Below are positions 37,604 to 48,545 of a stretch of 64,000 nucleotides of DNA, one piece after another (position 1 is the first letter of the stretch; each line of letters begins with the position of its first letter). The translations under genes and the position numbers were made by a program. Under the pieces are notes generated by a model. That model worked only from the letters and a program-made list of their open reading frames with translations. It was not told the origin of the DNA and did no database searches. This DNA comes from Epiperipatus broadwayi (Eukaryota > Onychophora > Udeonychophora > Euonychophora > Peripatidae): contig JAQFVV010006220.1 in NCBI GenBank assembly GCA_028023455.1, forward strand, positions 8,351,852 through 8,415,851, written 5' to 3'.

Positions 37604-38106
37604 TATCAGTAAACTTCCTCAAAAAACAAAAACATTAAAAAAAAAGAATTTATTTAGTGTTAGTAATTACATTACACAAATTGATTATATATGAAAATTT
37701 CAAAAGGACAAAACTTTGGTTAGTAATTACAAAAACGAATATAATAATAAAAAAAAATTGTTGACTGTTGATTCCTTACTATCAGCTAAATTTCTGCCCC
37801 TTCCCTTCAAAGTTTCTTTTCTCCTACTTTTAACTATTACTTAGGCAAGTTAAATGGTTGGACTTTAAATAAGACTTTTTTTTTAAAAATATTTATATTA
37901 GCTATTACGTTTTTATTCCTCGCATTTATCTTAACATATGCGCAATTTTTCTTACTGGCAGTACTTTAAAACAAAATTCAAACTATAACTTTATATTAAT
38001 ACAAAAAATATATTTATTTCAGAAAAAAAATGTTACTGGCATGATTTATTTTTAAAATTCTCAGGGTACTCGTGTTTAAAGTGTAATGGTCCATGTTGGG
38101 TGGCCA
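37604..38106 (-). mobile_element. Internal region 1 of LTR-like element
   Basis: 503 bases without a reading frame, homologous to 32898-33747. At its LTR-proximal end the minus strand reads TGGCCACCCAACATGGACC immediately after the LTR-like end CCATTATAAT. This resembles the retroviral-type site TGGCGCCCAACGTGGGGC complementary to a lysine tRNA. The tiny non-coding interior implies that any activity depended on proteins from another element. Confidence 0.55.
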
Positions 38107-40025
38107 ATTATAATGGTTGGAATGGATCAATGAAGTCTTATCGTATCTGCACTACAGAGCACCACTAGGCCATTTAAACCTAGAAAATTTATATAGTAGG
38201 CAGACACGTAAGATCTCACTTTATTTTATATTTCGATCGTCAGCCCATGCCACTAGCTCAGTGAGATGCAGAGATTTATAAAATATAAATTCTTAAAATA
38301 TCTTTTTCAATAGTAACAAAAGTAACAGAAGCCACTGCCAGTAATAACACACACAAACATTTATTAAACATATACAAATTTTAAATTATTTTAGTATGCT
38401 TTTACTTTAATTTTAGCATTTAATTTATTTTTTTAACCTTTTTTATTTTTGAAGTTCTCACAGATGAATTTAATATTTTATTCAAGTGTCGAGTATGAAT
38501 AAACTACACAGATTGTATTTGAAAAGAAAATATTCTATTTCTTATTTAACCTTAGGCCAAAAGTTTGCAGCTAAACCAACATCAATCCATCTGATATATT
38601 GATATATTCAATGCAGCATGAATACGACAGCACAAATACCATACTGTCAGGAATGTACATCTGAACAGCATGGTTATAATTGAAGAAATTGTCTCTCATC
38701 TAGTACAGGAATGTTACATTTGTCTGGTGAGAAGAACAATAAAAAAAACTCCATAGGAAGGGATTGCAATCCTTTTTGCTGACTTACAATCCCATTCCAT
38801 AGGCAAAGAGGTGATATAAGGAGCAGGGAATACCATCTATCTCCGATGGCTTATTTCGCCTGAGTGCGGCATATAAGGTAATCCTGCACATAGAAGACCT
38901 CATACTACATTTACTAATTACACCAATATATCCAATCCATTGACCCAATTTAACCATGAAACAAATAACCCAAGATTTACCCTCCCTTAATTAAACTAAT
39001 ATAACTTTACAAATCTATGCAGCCATTCATGCCCGACTTAAATTTAGCATTTATTAAATTAGTTTAATGAAAACAAACAAAAATCATAATAAAACTTAAA
39101 AGAACAAAAAAATATATAAATGGAAATGATTTTTAAAAAAAATATACATCAAATAAAATTAATTATTAATAATAATTTACGTTGGTCAGATAGGATTCTA
39201 TTTCTATTAAATAGGGAACATGTTTTAGAATTAAAGTTCTTATTCTTATCAAATACTGGAATTTTAGAATTATAGTTAAAGCTTATTAAAGTTCTTATGG
39301 TTTAAACATACTGGAAAGGTTTCCTTTTTAGAAGTTTGCAATTTGGGATCCAGCGTTAATTCCCCCGATGTCCTCTGGTCTGCAGTATAAGAAAACGATT
39401 GGTCATTTCTCTTTCTTACTCTCTTTTTTTTATAGCAAAACTGAAGGGATTGAAGAGGGCATCTTTCCAATCCCTTCTCCTTCAACTCTAGCACACCTCT
39501 GCTTTCACATCTCTGTCCTCTTTCCAGCTCTTTCTTCACTCACCAAAATTTATTTATTAGAATTTTGGATTGAGTGGACATTACGTCATGACGATGGTGA
39601 TGGTCTTTTCATTGAGGTCCATTTCCACAAGGGATTTCTTTCATTGGCCATTCTGTTCCCATTGTTTTCCCTCTTCTATCTGACCTTTAATTATACATTT
39701 TGAAATGCCCAAAGGCTAGTTCACTTGGACTAATTAAAATAATCATTTCCATTTTACAATAGCATTAATTAATTTATTGTACATTCCTTTTATCTTTAAA
39801 TCTTACAAGTTTTTTTCTTAATATTTAGTTTTAAAACTTTTTCTATTTTTTTAATAGTTTTCTTCTAATAATTTTTTCATCTGCGTGATTTTATATATAT
39901 AAAGTTTAAATGACTTTTAACTTTCAATTTTTATTTCTTAAAATTTTTTTTTTTTATATGCCAACTTTTCTTTTTAATGTCTAATTTTTAAAATAAATAA
40001 TGTAATGGTGTGTGTGCCCATTACA
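38107..40025 (-). mobile_element. LTR-like unit B, about 1.92 kb
   Basis: It is nearly identical to unit A with small indels (for instance a shorter 39540-39560 region). It carries the terminal palindrome TGTAATGG...CCATTACA at 40001-40025. Unit B lies next to the putative primer-binding site, so on the minus strand it would be the 5' LTR. Its outer edge is directly followed by a short repeat (40026-40135) that recurs near exon 56349. Confidence 0.6.
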
Positions 40026-40135
40026 TATATATATATTAGAAACCAATCAACACTTAGACAATTCCAATATCAATAACAATTAACAATTTCAAACAATTGT
40101 CAAGGCAACCTTTTAACAATATATATATATATTAG
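40026..40135. repeat. Short interspersed repeat between AT microsatellites
   Basis: Between two (TA)n tracts lies a sequence of about 90 bases with AACCAATCA, TTAGACAATTCCAATATCAA and TTGTCAAGGCAACCTTTTAA. The same arrangement with few changes occurs at 56590-56720. This indicates a dispersed element whose ends are the AT tracts. Confidence 0.75.
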
Positions 40136-42000
40136 ATAAAGAGAGTCAAAAAATAAATGCATAAAAAGTTAATAACATAGATAAATTTAAACAAAGTTTT
40201 GATAAAAATTATAAATGTATAATATAATTCAAGAGTTATTAACATTTTATATTGAAGGTCTATTACAGTACCTTCCTCTCCACCCACATCTATATCCAAG
40301 AGTTTTGTATCTATGGTATAAGTTATCAATAATTCAAAAAATATTAAATAAAAAAATTTTAAAATAATAGGTAATCACTTAGTGGGCAATTGGTAAAAAA
40401 TAAAGGTACTTTGGGATTAAAGCTGCTGTGACATATTCATGATTGGAATGAAGAAATGAATATTATTGTCTGGAAGGCTCAATTATCATCTTACATTCTC
40501 AAAGTAATTTTTAGATTGTCTAAAGTTGTTATTAAATATAGTTTTTTATTTCTAAATAATATCATGTAAGTAATATAAAAGATTTTTTTTTCTTATAAAT
40601 GATTTTTATTCAGTGTTTATTTACAGATTTGTTTCTGAGGCTGAGTTCATTATAAAACTAAAAAAAAAATGTCTGTTATTATCATCTAATTTTTAAGAAG
40701 TGTTTCATCTTATTTTCCATTATTTAAAAAACAAACATTTCCTTGTTGACAATATTCTTGCAAATGGGAAAATTTGCTTGTCTGCATTGTAACATTTTTG
40801 ATGTTTTGTTTTAAAAAAGGAGAAGTACCTTTTTGGTATTGATACTTTATTTGCATTTTAACATTTGGTTTTAAAAAAAAGTTCCTTGTTGGTGTTGATG
40901 TTAAAAAATTAATTTTATTTAAATTTTATTGATTGATTTGTTTAAATTTATAATTATTCATTTTTCCAAAAATCAATAGATGGTAAGTTATGCAAATTTT
41001 AATGACAGCCATCATATTCCAATCATATGCAAACATATGCATTTATTGCCAGAAAGTGACAAGAATAAACTCTTGGCTAGTTTTCTATTTTATGAGTAAG
41101 CAAGATGTCACCTGTATTTTCCTGGTGATCTACAATTTCTTTTTTGAATTGGGTTAATTATTAAATTAAAAAAAAGTTCAATGAAATAAAAGTCATAAAT
41201 TTTGATAAATTATATTAATAATATTTATTTCAATTTTTTTTATGTACTTATAATGTGGAAGTAATGGCATACTTTTAACTTAAATGTTTTTGATGACTTG
41301 TGTAAAGAAACCGATGAGTGTTTCATTGTATTATCATTTTCAATTTTTTTATTTTTCAGATGAAATTTCTGTTCCTAAAACTTATTTTTTATTTATGTTC
41401 AATGTTTATGAAATAAAATTTGATAGGACACAAAAAATATAACACTCTAACGAAATTTTTCATATGGTTTATTTAATTATTTTTGTTGATTTTTTAGGTC
41501 CAGAATGAATCTCCTTATTTTCCATATATGCAATGTATTTTTTAATATGAATTTTTTTTACCCATAATTTTTGGGAGCCAATATATCATAAAATTAGGTA
41601 TTGATTAATTTGTGAACTAAAACCATCCACTAGTAATAAGTTTCAGCCTTTTCAGATATCAAGATTGATTTATTTACAATATATATATATATAAAATTGG
41701 ATATTAGATGAAACAGGAATTCTCATATCACACTGAATGAAGGTGTATTGATGAATGAAAAATAAAATTGTGTTTGCAAGTTTATTAAAATAATTAATTA
41801 TGAGTCTGCCTGCAAAATAATTTTGAGTAACATTATTCAAGTCAAAAATCTACATTTAAATTTATTTATATATTCATTACTTTAATTTAAAATGCTTTTT
41901 TCTTTTTTTATGCTAGTTATATATATATAAACATTTTGAGAGTTATATTCATCACTTTACACATTATGCCCATCGTGTGTTTCAATGGATGAAATGAAAT
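40136..42000. other. AT-rich intron sequence
   Basis: No gene recognised. A loose repetition of TTTGTTTTAAAAAA-containing sequence occurs near 40800-40900. Otherwise this is homopolymer and AT-rich DNA. Confidence 0.6.
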
Positions 42001-42004
42001 CTAT

Positions 42005-42130
42005 CCATCCAGCGGACAATCTTAACTAAATCTTAGGTTTGAGATAGGGCTTATATTCACAACATCCTGAAAAATCATGCTAGGGCTTATTTTTTGGTTA
42101 GGTCTTATTTTCAGAGAAACATAGTAGGGG
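42005..42130. repeat. Repeat with recurring GGGCTTAT/GGTCTTATTTT motif
   Basis: GAGATAGGGCTTATATTC, CTAGGGCTTATTTTTTGG and TTAGGTCTTATTTTCAGAG follow each other at short intervals. Non-autonomous DNA repeats with this kind of internal repetition exist in other animals, but I cannot name the family from memory with certainty. No clear termini are seen. Confidence 0.4.
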
Positions 42131-42749
42131 TTAGGTGTCTTTGTTTTTTTCTTTGCAAACAAATAAAGTTAAAATAATCACTTTGTGTGTGTTTTCTTAA
42201 AATATTACTACAAACAATTTTAAAAACATTAAATAATTTTAATGAATAATAGCACTAAAAACAACAAATTCTATAAACTAATAAAATCTATCTTTATCAG
42301 AAAGTGGTAATAAATTGGAAAAATAAAATAGTACTCCTCAACCTTATAGGATTTCAACATTCAACCATCATCTTTTGTTTTTTTCTTAATTACTTTGTAC
42401 AACTTGTTTCATCTTTTTTGTTGTTGTTGTTTATATCTTTAATTAATTTGTACAACTAAATTCTTATTTATCTTTTTATTTGTAACCATAATTTAAAAAA
42501 AAAAATGTACAAATAAATTTATATTTTTGTTTATTTGTAATTGTAGTACCATTTATGAAAAAAAAAGTACACATAACGTATTTTACTTTTATTTAACTTT
42601 GTTTATGTAATAGACTACTTTTTTTATTTTCATTTATAAACGAAAAAAAAAAAATTCTCTGACTACTTGTTCCATTTATTGCTTGATATTTTCTATAGTG
42701 GCTCAGTGGCTTCCCCAAATGTCATTAACTATCTTTCAAAACCTAAAAT

Positions 42750-45253
42750 CAGCGGTCACCAATTGGTGGTCCATGGATAACTACTGGTCCAGGAGAAAAT
42801 TTTTGTAATCCACAGAAAAATCTGGACATTATTTGCATTTTTTATGTTTTATTAATAATAAAACAAAAATAATATTCTAAGAAATTATTATATTCTGAAT
42901 GACAATTTTCGCCTTATATTGCACTAAATTCAGAGGGGGAAACGAGAGATGCAAAAATATTTAAGCTTACAGTATTTTTGTGACCATTATAATAGTCACT
43001 CCACTCTGCAAATACCAATTCCCATCTGATTGTTTTATTTTATTTGTTTACCTTTCAGATGCTCTTTTTAGATAAGTATGACCTTAACTATTTAATGGCA
43101 TAAAATAGTTTGACTTTGATAATTATTATTTCTTGTTTGGATTTAGATTCAAATAAATTTTGCATTTCTTTAGTAATACAAAAGATAGTGTAACTAATGA
43201 TAATAGTAACAATAATAATATGTGTACTTATCTGTGAGGTGATTGATGAATCAGTCCTCATCAGCATCATTAGGAAGAACATTTGAACTGGAGGCAGATA
43301 GAAGAAAAAAATCATAGAGTATCAAGAAAATATGATTCAAACTACTTGAAATTTGGATCTATTCAAGAAGCTGACTAGTGTACTGGATCCATAACTACTT
43401 TATGTTGTATGTTCTGAGAGTTTATCTAAAAATGCTATGAAATCGTTGAAACTCGGAAAACACTTGCAATCAAAACACCTGGATTTAGCCAAGAAACCAC
43501 AGAAATATTTTCAAAGAATGCTTGAAAACATGCAAAAGTGAGTAATTGCTTTAACAAAAATGATTGTTGAAGATAAGTTACTATTAAAGGCTTTTTATCT
43601 GATAGCAATTCAAATCATGAAAAATCTACATACAATTGGAGAATAATTAATTAAGCTTTGCATCTTACAAACCTGATAAGAGGTTTTTGGGAAAGCACCC
43701 TGTCTAGAAATTGAAAGTAATTCCTATGTCTGATAACCCTATCAAGTGCAGAATTGCAGACATGGCTGAAGATATTGAAAATCCAAATTATAAAATTGAT
43801 AAAAAATTAACCATTTTATTTACTTCAACTTGATGAATCAATGGATGTAAGTAACAAGATACTTCTCCTTTATTTTGTGAGGGTTGAATGTGATGGAGAG
43901 TTAAGGAAGAACTACTTTGTTAACTCAACTTTCCAGGTAAAACAATTAGCTCTGAGGTTGTTGAAGCACTTATTACTTATTTTCTGAATACAGAATTGAA
44001 TGGAAAAATGTATTGGGATATGTAAGATGGTGCTGCAAACATTACTGGACATCTTTCGGAATTATTGCAAAGGTGAAAAATGTTGGACATCTAGACATTA
44101 CACATCATGAACAGCTTGCAGTAAAAAAATGTCTCCAGAACTACACAAAGTATTATCAGATGTTATTAAAGTTATAAATGAAATTCAACACACAGTGGTC
44201 AATTCTCAAATATTTGAGACACTTTGTAAATAAATGAGTTCTCAATATACTTACCTTCTTCACACTTAGGTGATATGGCTGTCAAGAAAAACCATTCTAA
44301 TCTGACTGTTCATCCTGTGTGAAGAAGTTCAATTATTTTTCCAGCAGCAAAATAATTCGAAATTTTAAGAACTTTTGTCTGACAATGAGTGGATAGTAAG
44401 CTTGCATATCTGCAGATATTTTTTCATTGTTAAATGATCTAAACTTATTCTTGCAAAGACAATTTAAGGAGGCAAAATAAATGCTTTTCAGAATAAAATA
44501 TTACTGTGGCAAATGTGGTGAGCTGAAGAAGATCTGCAAATGCTTTGAAATTTTGATGAATATACAAGAGAGAAGAATGTCAACTAGCAGGTGGTGGCCA
44601 TTGCTCAACAGCAGTTACAATCACTCACAGAACCTACTGTTTGTTATTACTCAAAGCAGATTCCTGACATGGCAATAGGTAGATAATAGATCCATTTGCA
44701 ACAAACCTTGAAGATTGCAATTTAAACATGAATAAAAAAAGCCCCAGATTGATCTATTGTCTGACAACAGTCTTAAAGCTAAATTCCAATCATTTTTATC
44801 AAGTCCTCATTTTTGGCTCTTCATTGCTGAGTGAAAAGTCCATAAAAATTTTGATTCAGTTTTCAAGAACATATTTGTGCAAATAGACATCTTTATCTGT
44901 CACAGCAATTAAAACTCGGTACCAATCTCAGCTTAAAATAAATCAGGTCTCCATAGTAACATCATTGCAGCCAAAAATCCATAAACTTATTTCAAACAAG
45001 AAGGAACAAATATCACACTAAAAACATGTAATACTTAAATAAGTTTCAATTATTTTGCTATAATTAAGCAACTGTTATGATTAAATAAGCATTTATAATT
45101 TTGTTATATTAAATAGATGTATTTATTATTAATAAAATGGAAGTTCTCTGATCCTTATTTACAAATGTTTTTTTTAAAATCATATTATTAGTCTACAGGG
45201 TTTAAAATTATAAATTTAGTGATCCGTGAGATCCAAAAACTTGGCAACTGCTG
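42750..45253 (+). mobile_element. Second hAT transposon relic (ZBED5/FAM200-like)
   Basis: The left end CAGCGGTCACCAATTGGTGG and the right end, read inward, CAGCAGTTGCCAAGTTTTTG are imperfect inverted termini of the hAT kind. An exact 8-base duplication is no longer visible (CCTAAAAT against TACTAAAT). The interior, 43420-44690, is a badly decayed transposase. It lies antisense to TRPN. Confidence 0.72.
43420..44690 (+). pseudogene. hAT transposase pseudogene (SCAND3/ZBED5/FAM200 type)
   Basis: Recognisable blocks in order are: KLGKHLQSKHLDLAKKPQKY (end of the BED finger region), LLKAFYLIAIQIMKNLHTIG, the decayed catalytic segment with LMNQWM where DESTD is expected, ISSEVVEALITYFLNTELNG, GAANITGHLSELLQR, and HHEQLAVKK in place of the usual HCIIHREALA. 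Frequent stops and frameshifts interrupt every block. The order and spacing match the domesticated-like hAT family that includes ZBED5 and FAM200. It is clearly older than the element at 11918. Confidence 0.78.
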
Positions 45254-45985
45254 TACTAAATGATTATAAAATTAATAAAGAAAGTTTTAATTATAATTTT
45301 TAAATTCATAATTTTTCCACAGAGCTCTGAAAAAATATTACAAAGGCATAGCTGATATAACTTTTTTCAGTAAAGTTTTAGTTTTTTAAATTTAATTATC
45401 TTTCCCATTTCATCACAAAAAGAATTTAGAAAGATTGTTATTTTTTAAAAGCAAAAATGGGAGAGGTAAAAGTAGGTTTTTTATTAAAAATAAAATACGT
45501 TTTTGCGCTGTTGTTTTTTTTTTTAAAAAAGATTTTTTTTAAAAAAAGTACAATTATAAATTGCTAATTATATCATCTAATATTAAAAACTGAATATATT
45601 TAGAAATTTTTATTTAAACTTCTTAAATACATTCAACTGTTAGTAACAGCACACAGGTTAGTGTTTAACACATTTTAAGTGGTATTATTCTTTTTGCTTC
45701 AGGTATTGAAATTTTCTAAAATACATTCAACTGTTAGCAATACCAAACATAATGCACTCAAAATGTTGTGTTAAATATTATTCTACGTGTGATTATTAAC
45801 AGTTCAATGAATTTAGAAAGTTTAAATAAAATTTTTCTAAAAATATACAGTTCTTAATATTAAATGATAAGAATAGTCCAACAAATAATTAATACTAAAA
45901 TGGGGACATCCAATAGTGATGAAAGTATCACCAGCACAAATAAATGTGTGTATAAACACCAAATTAAGTACATTTACAATCTTTT
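45254..45985. other. AT-rich intron sequence between two elements
   Basis: No feature is recognised. Two approximate copies of ACATTCAACTGTTAG occur at about 45629 and 45723. Confidence 0.6.
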
Positions 45986-46067
45986 AAAAATAGCCTAAAA
46001 ACAATTTACTCGCTGACGAAGAAGCTTCCAAATAAACAAAACAAATTTAGCTTAAAACTATTAAATG

Positions 46068-46106
46068 GGCCAAGCGCTTTCGAGGTTTGCCCTCATATTC
46101 ATGGCC
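46068..46106 (-). ncRNA. Possible decayed hammerhead ribozyme
   Basis: On the minus strand a GGCC/GGCC stem encloses a degenerate CUGANGA-like box (AATATGA) and a GAGG/CCTC stem with a GCAAA loop. An intact CGAAA follows, and a very short third stem precedes CUU. This is the layout of the minimal hammerheads known from Penelope-like elements. The catalytic box has several changes, so activity is doubtful. The call rests on arrangement only. Confidence 0.3.
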
Positions 46107-46137
46107 GACGAAAGTAATAAATCTTTACGTAGTGTTA

Positions 46138-46640
46138 TTAAATAACAAATATGCAAATGTAAATGCAAATCAGTTTGACCATTTTTTTTGAAATGGAAAA
46201 ACACGTGTCGCGTCTATTGATAGAATTGTTGTCGCAAACAATAAAGTACGCCTCTTTGATCTTTCTTTTACAGTCGTTGGTTTCAGGGCATACAATCCTG
46301 GGGTTGCCTGGTTCGAACACATGGCCAGTCTGCTTTTCATGTTCCAGAAATATTGAAAAGTTATCGCTGTTCTTTTTTGCTCTTCTATAGGTATACAAGT
46401 GTTGAGCAGCTCTGTTGTGAACAATGGCCTTAGTTTCCCCATAGTATATGGCTTTGCATCCAGCCTGTGGACATGACATGCTGTAAATCACCTGGGGTGT
46501 TTGAGATGGGTCTGTTCTATCCTTTGAATTATTAATGAGTCTGTTAGAATTAGGGGGAGTACGAAAACCAACCTTAAATTCCCCAGTTAAAGTCTTTATT
46601 ATCTGTTGTGATACTTTGGGAATATAAGGGAGGGTAATAA
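46138..46640 (-). pseudogene. Penelope GIY-YIG endonuclease remnant
   Basis: Reading in one frame from about 46640, the protein has FRTPPNSNRLINNSKDR, then VIYSMSCPQAGCKAIYYGET, HNRAAQHLYTYRRA, EHEKQTGHVF and KRKIKEAYFI. This is the C-terminal GIY-YIG nuclease of Penelope-like elements. The strand order is VIY..PC....YIGET, then R..EH, then EH...TGH, then KRKIKEA. The diagnostic Tyr-x-Gly and Arg are present (YYGET, HNR). The GIY-YIG domain nicks target DNA to prime reverse transcription. The segment is open over more than 117 codons but lacks its RT partner. Confidence 0.8.
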
Positions 46641-47422
46641 AGGAAATTAATTAATTTTATAAGTAAATATTAGATAATATTCTGATGAGGAGAAAGTTAT
46701 TAGTCAAAATGTTGATTTTGCAGCTAAATTTTATGGCCAAACAATGATACTGTCATATATACAATGGTATATTAATGATAGTGTTGTTGAAAGAGAGTAA
46801 CCATTCATAGCAAAACATGGTTTGAGGTAAGAAAGTTCAGTCCACAGCAGTGATGCTAAGAAACATTTTGTAAATGGACAGAATTGTACAGTTAAATCTA
46901 TATATATATTGGTTATCACGTGTAATAAATTTAGATTGTTAAAAGTTTGTTTGTTGGATGATCATTTCTTGCAAAAACGTATATGCATATTTGTTTCATT
47001 TCCACTAAATAAAATTATAGGTAGCTATTTTTTAAAATAAAAATCCTTATAAGTTTAGATGGTGAAAAATAATTTGTCAGAAAAAATGTAAATGCACGTT
47101 AATTAATAGATGTAACATTTCCAGTAAATAAAGTTATAGGTCATCATTTTTCCACATAAATATTGCAGGAGTAATACTTAAGTACCCTAAATTGCCATCA
47201 TAACAACCATTCAGACAAGTGCTAATTATAATTTATCTATTATTTGCTAATTATGTTTGTTGATGTCTTTTTTTATTAAAGAATTTTTTAAATATAATTA
47301 TATTCATTAGTATGTGTATGACGAAATTTATTATAAAATTTTTTGAAAGCTTTCATTCTGATTCTTAAATACTTTTACAAATATAAATATGAAATATTTA
47401 AATACATGTATATTGTCTATAC
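46641..47422. other. AT-rich intron sequence
   Basis: No gene or repeat is recognised in this segment between the Penelope fragment and the long fold-back. Confidence 0.6.
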
Positions 47423-48080
47423 TAAACTTAAAGTAATTTGAAGGCACTTGAACTTAGATTTTCAAGCTCCCTACAACTATCCGCTCCATTTCTTACAATT
47501 GATACACATGTCCACATATATGTGAAAAAGATAAATGATTTCCAATATATGTATTTCATGCTGAACCAGCACTTATCAGTTGGTTCAGATCACCATCTCC
47601 CACACATATATACAATCAGTGTTCAGATTATATTAAGATAGCAAATATTCAAACTTTAATGGACAGGTTTCAATCTTTCCCACCATCCAACTCTTCAACC
47701 ATTCATATCATTGAAAATCTGAGGGTATAATGCTCAAAGCGCTTGTGAATTAGCATTTAAAGGGTTTTGAACATTCCATCCTTGGATTTTTAATGATGTG
47801 GATAGCTGAAGAGTTGGAGGTAGAAAAGATTGAAGCTTGTCCATTAAAGATTGAAGATTTGCTATCTTAATATAAACTGAGCACTAATTGTATATATGTG
47901 TTTGAGATGGTAATTTGAACCAATAGATGAGTGCTAGTTCAGCATGATATATGTTTATTGGAGGTCATTAAACTTTTTTAAATATATGTGATCATCTGCA
48001 TCAGTTACATAAGATGGAGTGAATAGTAGTAAGAAGTTTGAAAGTTTGAGTTCAAATCCCTTTTAATTACATTAAGTTTA
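47423..48080. repeat. Long fold-back element, about 660 bases
   Basis: Left end TAAACTTAAAGTAATTTGAA and right end TTACATTAAGTTTA are complementary. Arms of about 300 bases continue through CAAGCTCCCTACAACTATCC, CCAATATATGTATTTCATGC, CAGTGTTCAGATTATATTAA and TTGAAACCTGTCCATTAAAG-like segments. The centre is the AATTCACAAGCGC/GAGCATTATACCC region. No coding sequence is present. Two further partial copies exist in the window. Confidence 0.85.
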
Positions 48081-48231
48081 ATATAGATATAAATGAATTT
48101 ACATATCACATTTCAGGCTGTATTCTTCCTATCCCTATTCTGCATATTTAAATGGACATATTAAGATCCTATATGTGAGGGATCAGAGTGACTTAAAGTT
48201 AACATAGGTATGACAATAATATTGGCATCAA

Positions 48232-48545
48232 CAATGACTTTGAGCATTCCATCCTTGGATTTTCAATGATATTGATGGCCGAAGAATTGGAGGGTAAAAG
48301 AGATTGAAGCTTGTTCATAATTTTGAAGATTTTTTACCTTAATATAAACTGAGCACTGATTGAATATATGTGTGGAAAATGGTGATCTGGTCCAATTAAT
48401 GAATGCTGGTTCAGCACAAAATACATATATTGGAGATCATTTATCTTTTTAACATGTAAGTGATCATGTGCATCAGTTGTATAAGATGGAATGGATAGTT
48501 GCAGGGAGCTTGAAAGTCTGAGTTCACATTCCTTCCAATTAAATA
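48232..48545. repeat. Single arm of the 47423-48080 fold-back family
   Basis: The arm runs from GAGCATTCCATCCTTGGATT through AATATAAACTGAGCACTGAT to GAAAGTCTGAGTTCACATTC. It is a direct copy of the right half of the neighbouring fold-back without its partner arm. Loss of one arm by slippage or recombination is a simple explanation. Confidence 0.8.

Larger units (their letters stand above)
45986..46640 (-). mobile_element. Penelope-like retroelement 3' fragment
   Basis: The minus strand carries the last part of a Penelope-like polyprotein (46138-46640) followed by a 3' region. The 3' region contains CGAAAGCGCTTGG and GACGAAGAAGC-type sequence on one strand or the other, as such elements often do. 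The reverse transcriptase is missing, so this is a 5'-truncated copy, the usual outcome for this class. Confidence 0.75.

Noticed and set aside
39276-39703. Overlapping frames of 87 and 111 codons in unit B
   Set aside because: The corresponding frames are broken in the near-identical unit A, and there is no recognised motif.
46170-46442. A 90-codon minus-strand frame overlapping the Penelope remnant
   Set aside because: It is an out-of-frame shadow. The endonuclease motifs are in the other minus-strand frame.
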